Source: JBBIPA01 sp963820495
Lineage (GTDB): Bacteria > Chloroflexota > Dehalococcoidia > GIF9 > UBA5629
NCBI GenBank assembly: GCA_963820495.1
Contig: CAWGAF010000001.1
Span: 372,001 to 436,000, forward strand
Reading direction: 5' to 3'
Length of the DNA: 64,000 bases
The first letter of the stretch is position 1, and each line of letters starts with the position of its first letter. The notes under the pieces are model-generated. The model did not search any database, was not told where the DNA came from, and was given only the letters and a program-made list of their open reading frames with translations. The translations under genes were made by a program, and so were the position numbers. Of this stretch, positions 16,731 to 26,372 are shown one piece after another.

Positions 16731-17678
16731 TCAGGAAGTGGGATGCCCTATCTCATCACGTTTTTTATTGAATTCTCTGACTTGTTCGTCTAAATTCTCG
16801 GTGACCAGGTTGGTTATTTCTCCAACCTTACGGGCGTATTTCAAAACAGCGTCAGGTTCAGTAGTATGGATGTGCACCCTGATAAGCTGACTGTCCCCGA
16901 CTACAATGACTGATTCTCCCATTGTCTCGATTTTACTTCGCATTCTTTCTAGAGGGAGATCAGTACCCTGTATCAAAAATTGGAGGTCAAAGCCATAGAT
17001 CTGCGATATAGATTTTGTTTGCGGTTTTGCAGCGCTCACCTCCACTTTATCTCTAGTTACCCGTTTACCCATATAGTCGCTCATCCCCTGAAACATATAA
17101 AACAGCCCTTTCGCCCCGGCATCAACCACACCGGCTTCTTTCAATTGAGGCAGGAGTTCAGGCGTTTTTTCAACTGATTTTTCAGACTGCCTGACTATAG
17201 CACTCATGGCTTGTTTAAGGCTGGCACCACGCTTCGCCATGCGCGTCGCCATTTCCGAAGCTTCACTACTAACAGTGAGAATTGTGCCCTCGACGGGATT
17301 GATAACAGCACGGCGCGCCATCTCCGCAGCCATGTGAAGTGCTTCGGCAAAATTCACACAGGAGAATCGCTCCTTTGTCTCCATCCCTTTAGCAATTCCG
17401 CGTAATATCTGAGACAAAATAACACCAGAGTTGCCGCTGGCGCCAAGTAAAGCACCGCGCGCTGCAGCTGCAGTCACAACCGCAGCCGAGCGAGTATTTA
17501 CGGCTGCTACCGCTTTATTTGCTGCTTGCAAGGTAACAAACATATTAATGCCGGTATCACCATCTGGAACTGGAAAAACGTTTAATAGATTAAGCTCATC
17601 GATATGTTTTTCTATACATTTTTCAGCTCCCCTCAAAGCTTCCCTTAAAGTACTTCCATCAAAAAGCTCTTGAATCAT
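16731..17678 (-). CDS. DAK2-domain fatty acid kinase subunit (FakA-like, short)
   Basis: A 315-residue kinase subunit. The DAK2 domain holds the metal/ATP motif PVPDGDTGINM and GASGNSGVILSQILRG. The middle domain runs to about residue 300 (LQFLIQG, VGDSQLIRVHIHT-TEPDAVLKYA). Known FakA is about 550 residues with a C-terminal FakB-binding domain, which is missing here. The gene lies 33 bases after a degV gene, strongly supporting a FakA-FakB pair that phosphorylates exogenous fatty acids. The short form may be a distinct lineage or depend on another protein for FakB contact. Confidence 0.85.
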   Translation of the reverse strand: MIQELFDGSTLREALRGAEKCIEKHIDELNLLNVFPVPDGDTGINMFVTLQAANKAVAAVNTRSAAVVTAAAARGALLGASGNSGVILSQILRGIAKGMETKERFSCVNFAEALHMAAEMARRAVINPVEGTILTVSSEASEMATRMAKRGASLKQAMSAIVRQSEKSVEKTPELLPQLKEAGVVDAGAKGLFYMFQGMSDYMGKRVTRDKVEVSAAKPQTKSISQIYGFDLQFLIQGTDLPLERMRSKIETMGESVIVVGDSQLIRVHIHTTEPDAVLKYARKVGEITNLVTENLDEQVREFNKKRDEIGHPTS

Positions 17679-17711
17679 TCGCGTTTCCTTTAATCTCCTT
17701 CCAGGTTGAGT

Positions 17712-18554
17712 TTATTCATTGTAAAAAGCAATGCCTATTGAGTTTGGCCCTGTATGTGCTCCCATAACTGGGGTAAATCCAGTGGTAAGCAACTCAGCAC
17801 ACTGGAAACGTGAGGTAATCTCCTTTTTCAGATTTTCTGCCTCACGGATATCACCAGCATGCATCACCGCAACATGCAAAGGAGTGTTAGTTACATTTTC
17901 CTGCATCAATCTGAGCAAACATTCGATAGCCTTGGGTTTGGTACGTGGTCTGGCTACAGGTACAGCTTTCCCATCTCTTACGGTCAGGATAGGTTTTACC
18001 TTCAACAAATTAGCCAGAACCGCCGATGGCAAGTTAACACGTCCCCCCCGCCTAAGATAATCCAAGGTATCCAGAGCAAAAAAGATATAAGCTTTTTTCA
18101 AAATATCCCAGGCCGCTTTGACTACCTGTTCCATACTGCCCCCTGCAGAAGCCACCTTTGCTGCGGCTATGACACCAAACCCCATAGCAGTGGTAGACAA
18201 TCTTGAGTCAATAACTTCTATAGGTATCTGGGTGACCATCTCCTTGGCATTTATCGCAGAGCTATAGGCGCCACTAAACTCTGTACTAAGCACTATAGTC
18301 ACAATGCCGTTCGCCTTACCTCGCAATCCTTCAAACAATTGGAGAAATTCCCCCTGAATAGCTCCAGAGGTAGTAGGCAATGTGGGAGATTTTCGCAACC
18401 GCTGATAGAATTCCTCTGGCTGTATATCTATTCCGTCGCGATACCTTACCTTATCCCAGATAATTTGTAAAGGAACAACATAGATATTATATCGCTGCAC
18501 TAGCTCTTCAGGAATAGTGGCTGTGCTGTCAGTAACTACGGCTATAGGGCTCAT
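17712..18554 (-). CDS. DegV family fatty-acid-binding protein (FakB-like) 2
   Basis: A 280-residue DegV protein: IAVVTDSTATIPEEL at the N-terminus, YRDGIDIQPEEFYQRL, the ligand segment PTTSGAIQGEF, RRGGRVNLPSA at about 165 and terminal MGAHTGPNSIGIAFY. It should bind a fatty acid and hand it to the FakA-like kinase encoded immediately downstream. The closest paralogue in the window is the gene at 25450. Upstream lies the shared palindrome CATCG-N5-CGATG. Confidence 0.9.
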   Translation of the reverse strand: MSPIAVVTDSTATIPEELVQRYNIYVVPLQIIWDKVRYRDGIDIQPEEFYQRLRKSPTLPTTSGAIQGEFLQLFEGLRGKANGIVTIVLSTEFSGAYSSAINAKEMVTQIPIEVIDSRLSTTAMGFGVIAAAKVASAGGSMEQVVKAAWDILKKAYIFFALDTLDYLRRGGRVNLPSAVLANLLKVKPILTVRDGKAVPVARPRTKPKAIECLLRLMQENVTNTPLHVAVMHAGDIREAENLKKEITSRFQCAELLTTGFTPVMGAHTGPNSIGIAFYNE

Positions 18555-18589
18555 TTAACATTTTTCTCCACTGATAAACTACGAGTGTA

Positions 18590-18604
18590 CATCGCATAAC
18601 GATG
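18590..18604 (-). promoter_or_regulatory. Palindromic operator upstream of degV 2
   Basis: CATCG-N5-CGATG flanked by TA, 35 bases before the degV start and matching the core of the palindrome at 14631. It probably controls degV 2 and fakA together. Confidence 0.5.
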
Positions 18605-18742
18605 CGACAAAGTATCATAATATAAGCTTCGCTCACTGTCAAGGATACTGGTGAAAGTGCCAACATAAAGCCCACACACAGGACCGACACTTTCGGTCTC
18701 CTAAGCAATCTGCGCCAAGAGCGCCTGATAACACCATGGCTA

Positions 18743-20866
18743 CTATACTTCCCCCCTTCTCCTTCGATTGATTTCACGTAATACGTTCACCACCTCAGGC
18801 AGACTAGATAGCTCTTCAAACGTATAATACAGTCTTCTACAGTAATTCAGGTTCTCACCCACCGTACCAGGTACATTTTGCGGTCTTGTTTCTAGCCACA
18901 GGTCTTCCAGATTTACCAGCACTACCTTTGCTGGACTGGAGCCTAAAAAAGCCAAGATGCCTCTTAGAATTTCATTGATACTTAGTTCGGAATCTGTAAC
19001 AAATCGTTCTTTTTTCAGAAACGCGATAACTGCCTCCCTCATAAGACGCCGTTTCTCCACTTCTGCATTAAAACCGACATCATCTAGCAACCCAAGCTCT
19101 TTGCGTTGAGAGATATCCTCTCCTTTCCAGAACGTAGCAAAGGTGGGCATATCATGAGTGTTGACGCTTGCCACCACATTGACTGGCACTGCAGGAAAAG
19201 GTTCCTCCGAGTCTGTGCTAACATCATATTGCACTACATAATGCCGGCAAAGGTCGTGCTGTGACATTGTTTTTCTGACTTCGCCAGGCACTGTGCCCAG
19301 ATCCTCACCTAAAATCATGGCCTTATTACGGTGCGATTCAAGAGTGAGCAACGAATAAAACTCCGGGGCATGGTAGCGTACGTATACGCCTTGACTAGCA
19401 TCGAATCCTCGTGGAATCATGTAAAGACGGTGAAACGCCATAATATGATCAATGCGCAGGATATCTGCATACTTTAGATTATGGCGCAGACAATTTATGT
19501 AATACCGATATCCCTGTTTACGAATACCCTCCGGGTGTAGAGGTGTAAGCTCCCATTTTTGTCCTTTGGTAAAAAAAACGTCTGGCGGTGCCCCTGCTGA
19601 AACTCCTAATACGAAGTCACCTCTTTCTCGCCAGACATCATAGCTATCAGGATTGACTCCCAGTGGCAGGTCGAAGTACAACTTTACTTCGCTTTTATGG
19701 GCTTCTTGTGAAACCAACGTAAGCTGTTCATTGGCTAACCATTGTACGTAAATATGGTAGTGCTTTTTCTGTTCATCGTAATCGTCTTTATTTAAAACTC
19801 CTTCTCGCTGAGGCGATGGCCATGAATGCCAGCTTTCCCGTCGCTTCTCATTAGTGGCGCGAAAACATGCATAATCTTCAACCATTGGATTAGCATTCAT
19901 AAAATTCAAGCAACTTTTAAGCTGAGCCGAATCGCCAGAAAAACAGTAACGCGATAACTGTTCTAATACCTGACGCTTTAAGTCCATATGGAGGCGATAG
20001 TTAAAAAAGGGTGCCTGATGCAATGCATCAATAGCATTGCAAAAAGTTGGCTGAGAAAGAGTTGTCTGCACTGAAGAGCATGTTTCCAGTTCAGCGACTC
20101 TACTTACATCTATGTATACCTCATTCCAGAATAGCCGACTTGCTGGAGAATAGGGGCTTAGGTCACAAGCATTCTCAAAAAAAGTAGCCAGCAGAGGCAA
20201 TGTAGCGACCACATTACCGCCTATCTTTCTCACCCATCTCACCATTGTTTCCAGAGCAGAGAAATCACCACCACCCCAACCAGTCTTCGTGTGCCAAGCA
20301 TATAACGGAATAAATATTCCCCAGTATCGCCATTTAGACCCTTCATCACAAGCATATGCCTTCCGAGGTGCAGATATAATATGCACAGGAATAAGTCTTT
20401 TCGACATTTCCAGCGTCATCTCATGATATCCCAGCGGTAGCTTAATCGGGACTTCAAGGTATTTGACTATGTACTTAATCCCATTTATTTCCGTAATCTC
20501 TCGTGCACGAAGGTCCCCACCGTGGCATTGCCAGCGCAACCGTTCACCAGTCTCCAGGGTAATATGAACCATTATAGAAGCATCGGATAATGTTGAAGGA
20601 AGACGCATCTTCACTGGTAAGAGCTTGCCATTCCAGGCAATGGCAACGGGTTCTAATAATTGTTGCCACAGTTCCTGTCTTCGTTCTCGGATAGCTGAAG
20701 GGATATCCTGGATATTCTGAGCAGAAGCCCCCAGAACTTTCAGTGTTGACAGCAGCGATTCAACAGAGGCTTGCTTCCGACGTTGTTCCACATCGTAGTA
20801 AGCGATTTGCACGCCATACAACCGAGCAAGCTCATGGAGAGAAGATTTTTCCAGAGAAACGCTCAT
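18743..20866 (-). CDS. malQ: 4-alpha-glucanotransferase (GH77)
   Basis: About 707 residues. Residues 1-180 form an N-terminal extension typical of long MalQ/DPE2-like enzymes; the GH77 barrel follows. Catalytic motifs are visible: ILRIDHIMAFHRLYMIPRG (nucleophile Asp), ILGEDLGTVP (acid/base Glu) and NTHDMPTFATFW (third Asp), together with SPYSPASRLFWNEVYID. It transfers glucan segments between maltodextrins in glycogen turnover. It lies 58 bases after glgX, so the two form a debranching and disproportionation operon. Start ATG at 20866 is preferred over an adjoining TTG. Confidence 0.9.
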   Translation of the reverse strand: MSVSLEKSSLHELARLYGVQIAYYDVEQRRKQASVESLLSTLKVLGASAQNIQDIPSAIRERRQELWQQLLEPVAIAWNGKLLPVKMRLPSTLSDASIMVHITLETGERLRWQCHGGDLRAREITEINGIKYIVKYLEVPIKLPLGYHEMTLEMSKRLIPVHIISAPRKAYACDEGSKWRYWGIFIPLYAWHTKTGWGGGDFSALETMVRWVRKIGGNVVATLPLLATFFENACDLSPYSPASRLFWNEVYIDVSRVAELETCSSVQTTLSQPTFCNAIDALHQAPFFNYRLHMDLKRQVLEQLSRYCFSGDSAQLKSCLNFMNANPMVEDYACFRATNEKRRESWHSWPSPQREGVLNKDDYDEQKKHYHIYVQWLANEQLTLVSQEAHKSEVKLYFDLPLGVNPDSYDVWRERGDFVLGVSAGAPPDVFFTKGQKWELTPLHPEGIRKQGYRYYINCLRHNLKYADILRIDHIMAFHRLYMIPRGFDASQGVYVRYHAPEFYSLLTLESHRNKAMILGEDLGTVPGEVRKTMSQHDLCRHYVVQYDVSTDSEEPFPAVPVNVVASVNTHDMPTFATFWKGEDISQRKELGLLDDVGFNAEVEKRRLMREAVIAFLKKERFVTDSELSINEILRGILAFLGSSPAKVVLVNLEDLWLETRPQNVPGTVGENLNYCRRLYYTFEELSSLPEVVNVLREINRRRRGEV

Positions 20867-20924
20867 CAAATTATCCGTGATACTGGAAAGAATACTTCGG
20901 TCAGTTTCCCAATCGGCTTTATCC

Positions 20925-23093
20925 TCATGAAGAAGTATTTACTTTATTCTTTTTTGAGGAACTATGCTCTAAACAGCGCAATAAAGCCAGCGCGCGTGCT
21001 GCGATCCGAAAAGGTTTGTCATCCATTATCACTTCGCCAGGTTTAAAATCCGCCCTGCTTGTATCCAGCACAACCTCCCACTTGAGCCCCGAAATAAATT
21101 TTGGCGTTATAAAATCTACCGACTTATGCCAGGAGTTTAATAGCAACAGGAAGTCATTATCGATAAGAGTATCACCATTCTCTGTCATTTCGTCTGCTAT
21201 TTCGCCAGATAGCCTCACACCAACATATCGCACCCACGGTGATTCCCAATCTTCTTCTGCCATTTCCTTACCATCTGGGCGAAGCCACATAATATCTTTT
21301 ACTTTCGTTCCGTAAATGGGACGCCCCTGGAAAAACTTACGCCTTCGAAATACAGGATGTTCCTTTCGAATCTGGATTAGCTTCTTGACGTAGTCGAGTA
21401 AGAGCTGCTTCCTTTCGTCCAGATTCCAGTTATACCAGCTCAATTCATTGTCCTGACAATAAGAGTTATTGTTGCCCATTTGAGTTCGACCAATTTCATC
21501 GCCACCACAGAGCATAGGTACACCCTGAGATAAAAGCAAAATAGCTAAGAAATTACGCTTTTGTCGCTCTCGTAATTCGATGATTTTCTGATTATCTGTT
21601 AGCCCTTCAATGCCACAATTCCACGATAGATTGTCATTATAGCCATCGCGATTTTCCTCACCATTAGCTTCATTATGCTTTTCGTTATAACTAACCAGGT
21701 CATGAAGAGTAAAACCGTCGTGGCAGGTAATGAAGTTAATGCTGGCATAGGGATGCCGTCCATCCCACTGATACAGATCGCTACTCCCCGTAAGGCGATA
21801 GCCGAGTTCAGCCATCTGCCCCTCATCGCCTCTCCAGAATCTTCGCATTGTATCACGGTACTTACCATTCCACTCAGTCCATAAAATCGGAAAGTTACCA
21901 ACCTGATATCCACCCTCACCAACATCCCAAGGTTCAGCAATTAGTTTAACCTGAGAAATTACAGGGTCTTGATGGATTATGTCGAAGAAAGCTGACAGTT
22001 TATCTACATTGTCAAGTTCTCTGGCAAGTGTTGCAGCCAGGTCAAAGCGAAAACCGTCTACATGCATCTCAGTAACCCAGTAGCGAAGGCTATCCATAAC
22101 TAGCTTCAGCACCTGAGGATGATTCACATTTAAGCTATTCCCTGTACCAGTATAGTCCTTGTAGTACCGTTTGTCCTTAGGTTCGAGTCTATAGTACGTC
22201 ATATTATCGATGCCCCGAAAGCTAAGAGTTGGCCCCATCTCACTCCCCTCGGCAGTATGGTTGTAAACCACGTCCAAGATAACCTCAATGCCAGCGCGGT
22301 GCAGCGCTTTTACCATTGCCTTGAACTCAGTCACCTGCCCCCCCATATCATTGGAACTCGAGTAAAAAGCAGTGGGAGAGAAGTAATTAATCGTATTATA
22401 GCCCCAGTAATTGCTTAGCCCTCTATCTACCAGATTTTTGTCATTGAGAAAATCATGGATTGGCATCAACTCCACCGCAGTAATACCGAGTTCCTTAAGA
22501 TGCTCCAACACAGGAGGTGATGCTATTCCAGCGTATTTGCCACGTTGCTTTGGGTCAACTTGGTTATTATGTAAAGTAAAGCCTTTTACATGCAACTCAT
22601 AGATTACCGTATTCGACCAGGGTATACGTGGCGGGCGATCGTCTTCCCAGGGAAACGAGGTATCAATAACCATACATTTCGGCATACCCCAGGCATCGTC
22701 CTCGTCATTCTGGGAAAGGTCGGCATCCTTGTGCCTTAATTGGTAACTAAAAACAGGTGCCTTCCAATCTACCTGACCACTGATAGCCTTGGCGTAGGGG
22801 TCTATAAGCAACTTCGCTGGGTTAAATCTGAGCCCATTTTCTGGCTCATAAGGACCATAAACACGGTATCCATAAAGTTGACCTGGACAAATACCGAGCG
22901 CACAAGAATGCCAAACACGAGCAGTAACTTCCCGAAGAGGAATGCGCTCCTGTTCCACCTTGGGATTTGAATTATCAAAAAGGCAAAGCTCTACCTTTGT
23001 CGCCGCCTCAGAATATATGGCGAAATTAACCCCTTCACCAACCCAGGTCGCTCCCAGAGGATACGGTCTCCCAGGAATCACTTTGCATACCAT
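20925..23093 (-). CDS. glgX: Glycogen debranching enzyme GlgX (GH13_11)
   Basis: A 722-residue isoamylase-type enzyme. An N-terminal CBM48 (PYPLGATWVGEGVNFAIYSEAATKVELCLFD) is followed by the GH13 barrel with ILDVVYNHTAEGSE, the nucleophile in VDGFRFDLA, the acid/base in KLIAEPWDVGEGGYQVG and NFITCHDGFTLHDLVSYN. It cleaves alpha-1,6 branches of glycogen. Length matches the family. It is followed by malQ in the same direction, which would process the released maltodextrins. Confidence 0.95.
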   Translation of the reverse strand: MVCKVIPGRPYPLGATWVGEGVNFAIYSEAATKVELCLFDNSNPKVEQERIPLREVTARVWHSCALGICPGQLYGYRVYGPYEPENGLRFNPAKLLIDPYAKAISGQVDWKAPVFSYQLRHKDADLSQNDEDDAWGMPKCMVIDTSFPWEDDRPPRIPWSNTVIYELHVKGFTLHNNQVDPKQRGKYAGIASPPVLEHLKELGITAVELMPIHDFLNDKNLVDRGLSNYWGYNTINYFSPTAFYSSSNDMGGQVTEFKAMVKALHRAGIEVILDVVYNHTAEGSEMGPTLSFRGIDNMTYYRLEPKDKRYYKDYTGTGNSLNVNHPQVLKLVMDSLRYWVTEMHVDGFRFDLAATLARELDNVDKLSAFFDIIHQDPVISQVKLIAEPWDVGEGGYQVGNFPILWTEWNGKYRDTMRRFWRGDEGQMAELGYRLTGSSDLYQWDGRHPYASINFITCHDGFTLHDLVSYNEKHNEANGEENRDGYNDNLSWNCGIEGLTDNQKIIELRERQKRNFLAILLLSQGVPMLCGGDEIGRTQMGNNNSYCQDNELSWYNWNLDERKQLLLDYVKKLIQIRKEHPVFRRRKFFQGRPIYGTKVKDIMWLRPDGKEMAEEDWESPWVRYVGVRLSGEIADEMTENGDTLIDNDFLLLLNSWHKSVDFITPKFISGLKWEVVLDTSRADFKPGEVIMDDKPFRIAARALALLRCLEHSSSKKNKVNTSS

Positions 23094-23147
23094 AAAACTA
23101 CTTATAACTCCTTATATACTAAAATTATCATCGATTTTAAACCTAAG

Positions 23148-23309
23148 CTAGGTAGCTGTTGGCTCTGAATAGAGAATAATAGCTTCCACCGTATTTGCAA
23201 GAGCTTCTTCTTCAGTGTCACCCGCACTGCAACAGCCCGGCAACTCCGGACAATAGGTAGCGTAGCTCTTAGTTTCTGTGTCATATTCTAAAATTACTCG
23301 GAATTTCAT
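23148..23309 (-). CDS. Solitary HicB-like protein
   Basis: A 53-residue HicB-type partial RNase H fold: FRVILEYDTETKSYATYCPELPGCCSAGDTEEEALANTVEAI. Both the strand pattern and the CPELPGC motif match short type II antitoxin-like HicB proteins. There is no HicA toxin beside it, unlike the complete pair at 27.8-28.2 kb, and it lacks the C-terminal DNA-binding domain. It could be an orphan antitoxin or a housekeeping small protein. Confidence 0.75.
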   Translation of the reverse strand: MKFRVILEYDTETKSYATYCPELPGCCSAGDTEEEALANTVEAIILYSEPTAT

Positions 23310-23915
23310 CGTACGCTTTTCTGCCAATCAGTATACATTTCTAGCAGATTATAGTCTAGCCATGTCGGTAGTTGATTCTACGTTAGAGCAACACATTCAT
23401 CTGTTGCCAACGGGATGAACACACGACAGTAGCTTAAGCTGAATTATAACAGACTTTTGCTGATAATTTTTACAAGCTTCGCTACAAACCTACCACTGGA
23501 CAAATATTGAGATGCGCGCTAAATTGGACGTATAACTACTCAACAGAGTTAGAAAAATTCGTAATTTCCTAAATATGGTTCATTAGCGATATATTTTATC
23601 ACTTCATAGAAACCTTCAACAGTGGAGACACGATAGCAACAAAGCGATTCCAGATTTGTGGTTGCTTATGTGCCCGGGAAGGTCTTTCTAATGTTTATGC
23701 TATATGCAAATACGAGTTATAAGTTTGACCTGCCCCCCGAAAACAAGTCCAGTATTAATGTTAGACTGGAGATTAATTGGACTTGCCCCCTTTTCTGTAC
23801 CAGCCGTAATGTTAGTTTTGCGGGACTAACTTAGGAAGTGGTATAACTATTGGGAGCAGGTCATAATGGAGATTATTATATGTTGGGTGCGGGCTGGGTT
23901 CAAGAGAGGCAACGT
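23310..23915. other. Intergenic region before the GC-rich GH13 gene
   Basis: About 600 bases without a supported gene. Inverted repeats lie at 23744-23784 (AAGTCC...GGACTT enclosing ATTAAT...ATTAAT). A 27-base repeat shared with 2162-2188 is at 23800-23826. The G+C content changes sharply just downstream. Confidence 0.4.
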
Positions 23916-25394
23916 ATGAATACCTGGAGAAAATATCCTGTCATCTATGAGATAAACACCTGGGTCTGGCTTGGTGAGTTGAGTCGGACACACCGGAGGT
24001 CCGTGACTCTTGCCACGGTTCCCGATCAGGAATGGGATGCCCTTGCCGCTCATGGCTTTGATGCGGTCTGGCTCATGGGAGTGTGGGAACGGAGCCCTGC
24101 CGGCATCGAGATCTCCATGCGAAACAAGGGGCTCCTTGAGGATTTCAGGAGAGCCCTCCCTGACTTTTCACCGGACGACAATGTTGGTTCGCCCTATTGC
24201 GTAAGGCGCTACGTCGTGGACGAACACCTCGGCGGTGCACAGGGGCTCGCAGTTGCACGAAGCCTGCTGCGTAAACGCGGGCTGCGGCTCATCCTCGACT
24301 TTGTTCCCAACCACGTGGCGCCGGACCACCCGTGGGTCAGCGATCATCCTGAATACTTGGTGCAGGGGAACGCCGCCGATGCGCGCAGCGATCCGGCGTC
24401 GTTCATCGAGGCGGTGGGCAAGGTGTTTGCCTGCGGTCGCGATCCGTACTTTCCGGCGTGGCACGATGTGCTCCAACTCAACGCCTTTCAGCCGGGACTC
24501 CGGCAGGCGGTGATCGATACGGTTTCGGACATCGCCGCGCAGTGTGACGGCATCCGGTGCGATATGGCAATGCTCATGCTGAACCATATCTTCGAGCGCA
24601 CGTGGGGGGCTCGTGCCGGGGCAAAGCCGGCCGACGACTACTGGAAGACGGTGATCCCTGCGATCAAAGAGAAGCACGGGGAGTTCAGATTCATCGCAGA
24701 AGCCTACTGGGACCTAGAGTGGGAATTGCAGCAGCAGGGTTTCGACTTATGCTACGACAAGAAACTCTACGACCGGATGGAACACGGGGATGCCGAGAGC
24801 GTGCGTCTGCACCTGCTTGCGGATTCTTCTTATCAGCAGGGAATGGTCCGGTTCATCGAGAACCACGACGAACCAAGGGCTGCCGCCGCGTTTCCGGACG
24901 GAAGAGGGCGCGCTGCAGCAGTGGCGATCCTCACGCTCACCGGAGCCAGGTTGCTGCACGAGGGACAGTTCGAGGGACGCAAGGAGAGATTGCCGGTCTT
25001 TCTCGCCCGCCGCCCGGCAGAGCCGGTCGATCATGACCTCACGGTCTTCTATCGACGCCTGCTCAAAGGGATCAATCGCGATGTCTTTCGCAACGGTACA
25101 TGGCGCCTCTGCGAGCGCAGCGGCTGGCCCGACAACCAGAGCTGCCAGAATATGCTCGCCTGGTGCTGGGTCAAGGACGACGAGCGCTACCTTATCGTCA
25201 TCAATTTCCAGCAACAAGCCGCCCAGGCGCGTGTTCATGTGCCGTGGGATGAACTGAGAGGAAAGACCTGGAGCCTCAACGATGTTCTGTCGGGTGAAAT
25301 CTACGACCGAAGCGGGAACGAGATGCGGGATGCCGGTCTGTACTTCGATCTGACGCCGTGGAAATGTCATCTGTTCCGGGTGCGTGCACTGTGA
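23916..25394 (+). CDS. GH13 alpha-amylase family glycosidase, GC-rich
   Basis: About 492 residues from ATG at 23916, chosen because AGAGG is well spaced; an in-frame ATG at 23850 would add 22 unlikely residues. All four GH13 regions are present: LILDFVPNHVAPDHP, GIRCDMAML (nucleophile Asp), FIAEAYWD (acid/base Glu) and FIENHDEPRA. A C-terminal beta domain follows (WKCHLFRVRAL). A sample line of the gene is 60 percent G+C, against about 45-52 percent in neighbours, and codon use follows, so recent transfer is likely. It is probably an amylase or glucan transferase acting on storage glucan; specificity is not readable. Confidence 0.85.
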   Translation: MNTWRKYPVIYEINTWVWLGELSRTHRRSVTLATVPDQEWDALAAHGFDAVWLMGVWERSPAGIEISMRNKGLLEDFRRALPDFSPDDNVGSPYCVRRYVVDEHLGGAQGLAVARSLLRKRGLRLILDFVPNHVAPDHPWVSDHPEYLVQGNAADARSDPASFIEAVGKVFACGRDPYFPAWHDVLQLNAFQPGLRQAVIDTVSDIAAQCDGIRCDMAMLMLNHIFERTWGARAGAKPADDYWKTVIPAIKEKHGEFRFIAEAYWDLEWELQQQGFDLCYDKKLYDRMEHGDAESVRLHLLADSSYQQGMVRFIENHDEPRAAAAFPDGRGRAAAVAILTLTGARLLHEGQFEGRKERLPVFLARRPAEPVDHDLTVFYRRLLKGINRDVFRNGTWRLCERSGWPDNQSCQNMLAWCWVKDDERYLIVINFQQQAAQARVHVPWDELRGKTWSLNDVLSGEIYDRSGNEMRDAGLYFDLTPWKCHLFRVRAL

Positions 25395-25449
25395 GCGACA
25401 CCATGTAGGACTTCCTGCCGAAGCACCATACGGCCGTCGCTTGTGACTA

Positions 25450-26289
25450 CTAATTATAAAGGCACAGGCCTAATGCTCCTGGGCCTATGTGGGTACCTAT
25501 TACTGGAGTAATTTCACTGGTAATTATTTCCATACATTTGAATCGAGCAGCTATACGCTCAGCCAGCCTTTTGGCTTCTTCAGGTACGTCTCCGTGTATC
25601 ACCGCCACATGTAACTTCCTGGTACTGTCAACTCTTTGCTCCATTATCTCCAGCAATTTGTCTATGGCTTTAGGTCTGCTGTTTGCCTTTGTTAGAGGTT
25701 CAATAATTCCCTCCTTTATGCCTACAATTGGTTTTACCCTCATCCACGAGGCTAGGAGCGCCTTGGGCAGGCTGATGCGTCCGCCCCTTCGCATGTATTC
25801 AAGTGTATCCATAGCCCAGAACGCATGTACACTGGGCATCGCGTCTCTGGCTGCCTTAACTACCTCTTCCATGGAGCCTCCCCCGGCTGCCGCTTTAGCC
25901 GCCTCCAGCACTATAAATCCCTGCGCCATCATGACAGTTCTAGTGTCTATAACTTCTATGGGGAAATCACTCATAGCCTCCCTGGCCATATTTGCTGTGC
26001 CTAAGGCAGCGCCAAAACCACCGCTTAGCGGCAAGACCACTATACCATCCACTTTCGGCCTGACTTCCTCATATATCTGCATGAACTCTCCCTGCATGGC
26101 GCTCGATGTAGTAGGTAAAGTCTTGGATTTGCGCAGTCTGGCATAAAACTCACTTACTTTCAAGTCGACGCCGTCACGGTACTGCACCCTGTCCCAGATT
26201 ATGTGTACCGGTGCTACGTGAATGTTGTATTTTAAAAGCATATTTTCGGGAATGCAGGCTACGCTATCGGTTACTATTGATATAGTCAT
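25450..26289 (-). CDS. DegV family fatty-acid-binding protein (FakB-like) 3
   Basis: A 279-residue DegV protein close to the one at 17712: ISIVTDSVACIPENM, YRDGVDLKVSEFYARL, ligand segment PTTSSAMQGEF, RRGGRISLPKA and terminal IGTHIGPGALGLCLYN. It likely binds a different fatty acid class for the same FakA-like kinase. RBS AGGAGG precedes ATG. A degenerate copy of the degV palindrome lies 66 bases upstream. The gene follows the GC-rich GH13 gene tail to tail. Confidence 0.9.
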   Translation of the reverse strand: MTISIVTDSVACIPENMLLKYNIHVAPVHIIWDRVQYRDGVDLKVSEFYARLRKSKTLPTTSSAMQGEFMQIYEEVRPKVDGIVVLPLSGGFGAALGTANMAREAMSDFPIEVIDTRTVMMAQGFIVLEAAKAAAGGGSMEEVVKAARDAMPSVHAFWAMDTLEYMRRGGRISLPKALLASWMRVKPIVGIKEGIIEPLTKANSRPKAIDKLLEIMEQRVDSTRKLHVAVIHGDVPEEAKRLAERIAARFKCMEIITSEITPVIGTHIGPGALGLCLYN

Positions 26290-26353
26290 AAATCCTCCTG
26301 TTGGCTTACTTTAGGTGCTACTATATTAAAAGTTAGTCCTATGTCTTCTCCGA

Positions 26354-26372
26354 TACATCGTTATCCAAGGTA
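26354..26372 (-). promoter_or_regulatory. Degenerate operator-like site upstream of degV 3
   Basis: TACATCG-N5-CAAGGTA on the + strand: one half matches the degV palindromes at 14631 and 18590 exactly, the other half diverges. Confidence 0.35.

Noticed and set aside
22160..22200. GGTTCGAGTC-like stretch resembling a tRNA T arm
   Set aside because: It lies within glgX and no cloverleaf can be formed around it. No tRNA was found anywhere in the window.
24168..25370. Long frames on both strands inside the GC-rich GH13 gene
   Set aside because: High G+C content lengthens spurious frames; only the GH13 frame has family motifs.
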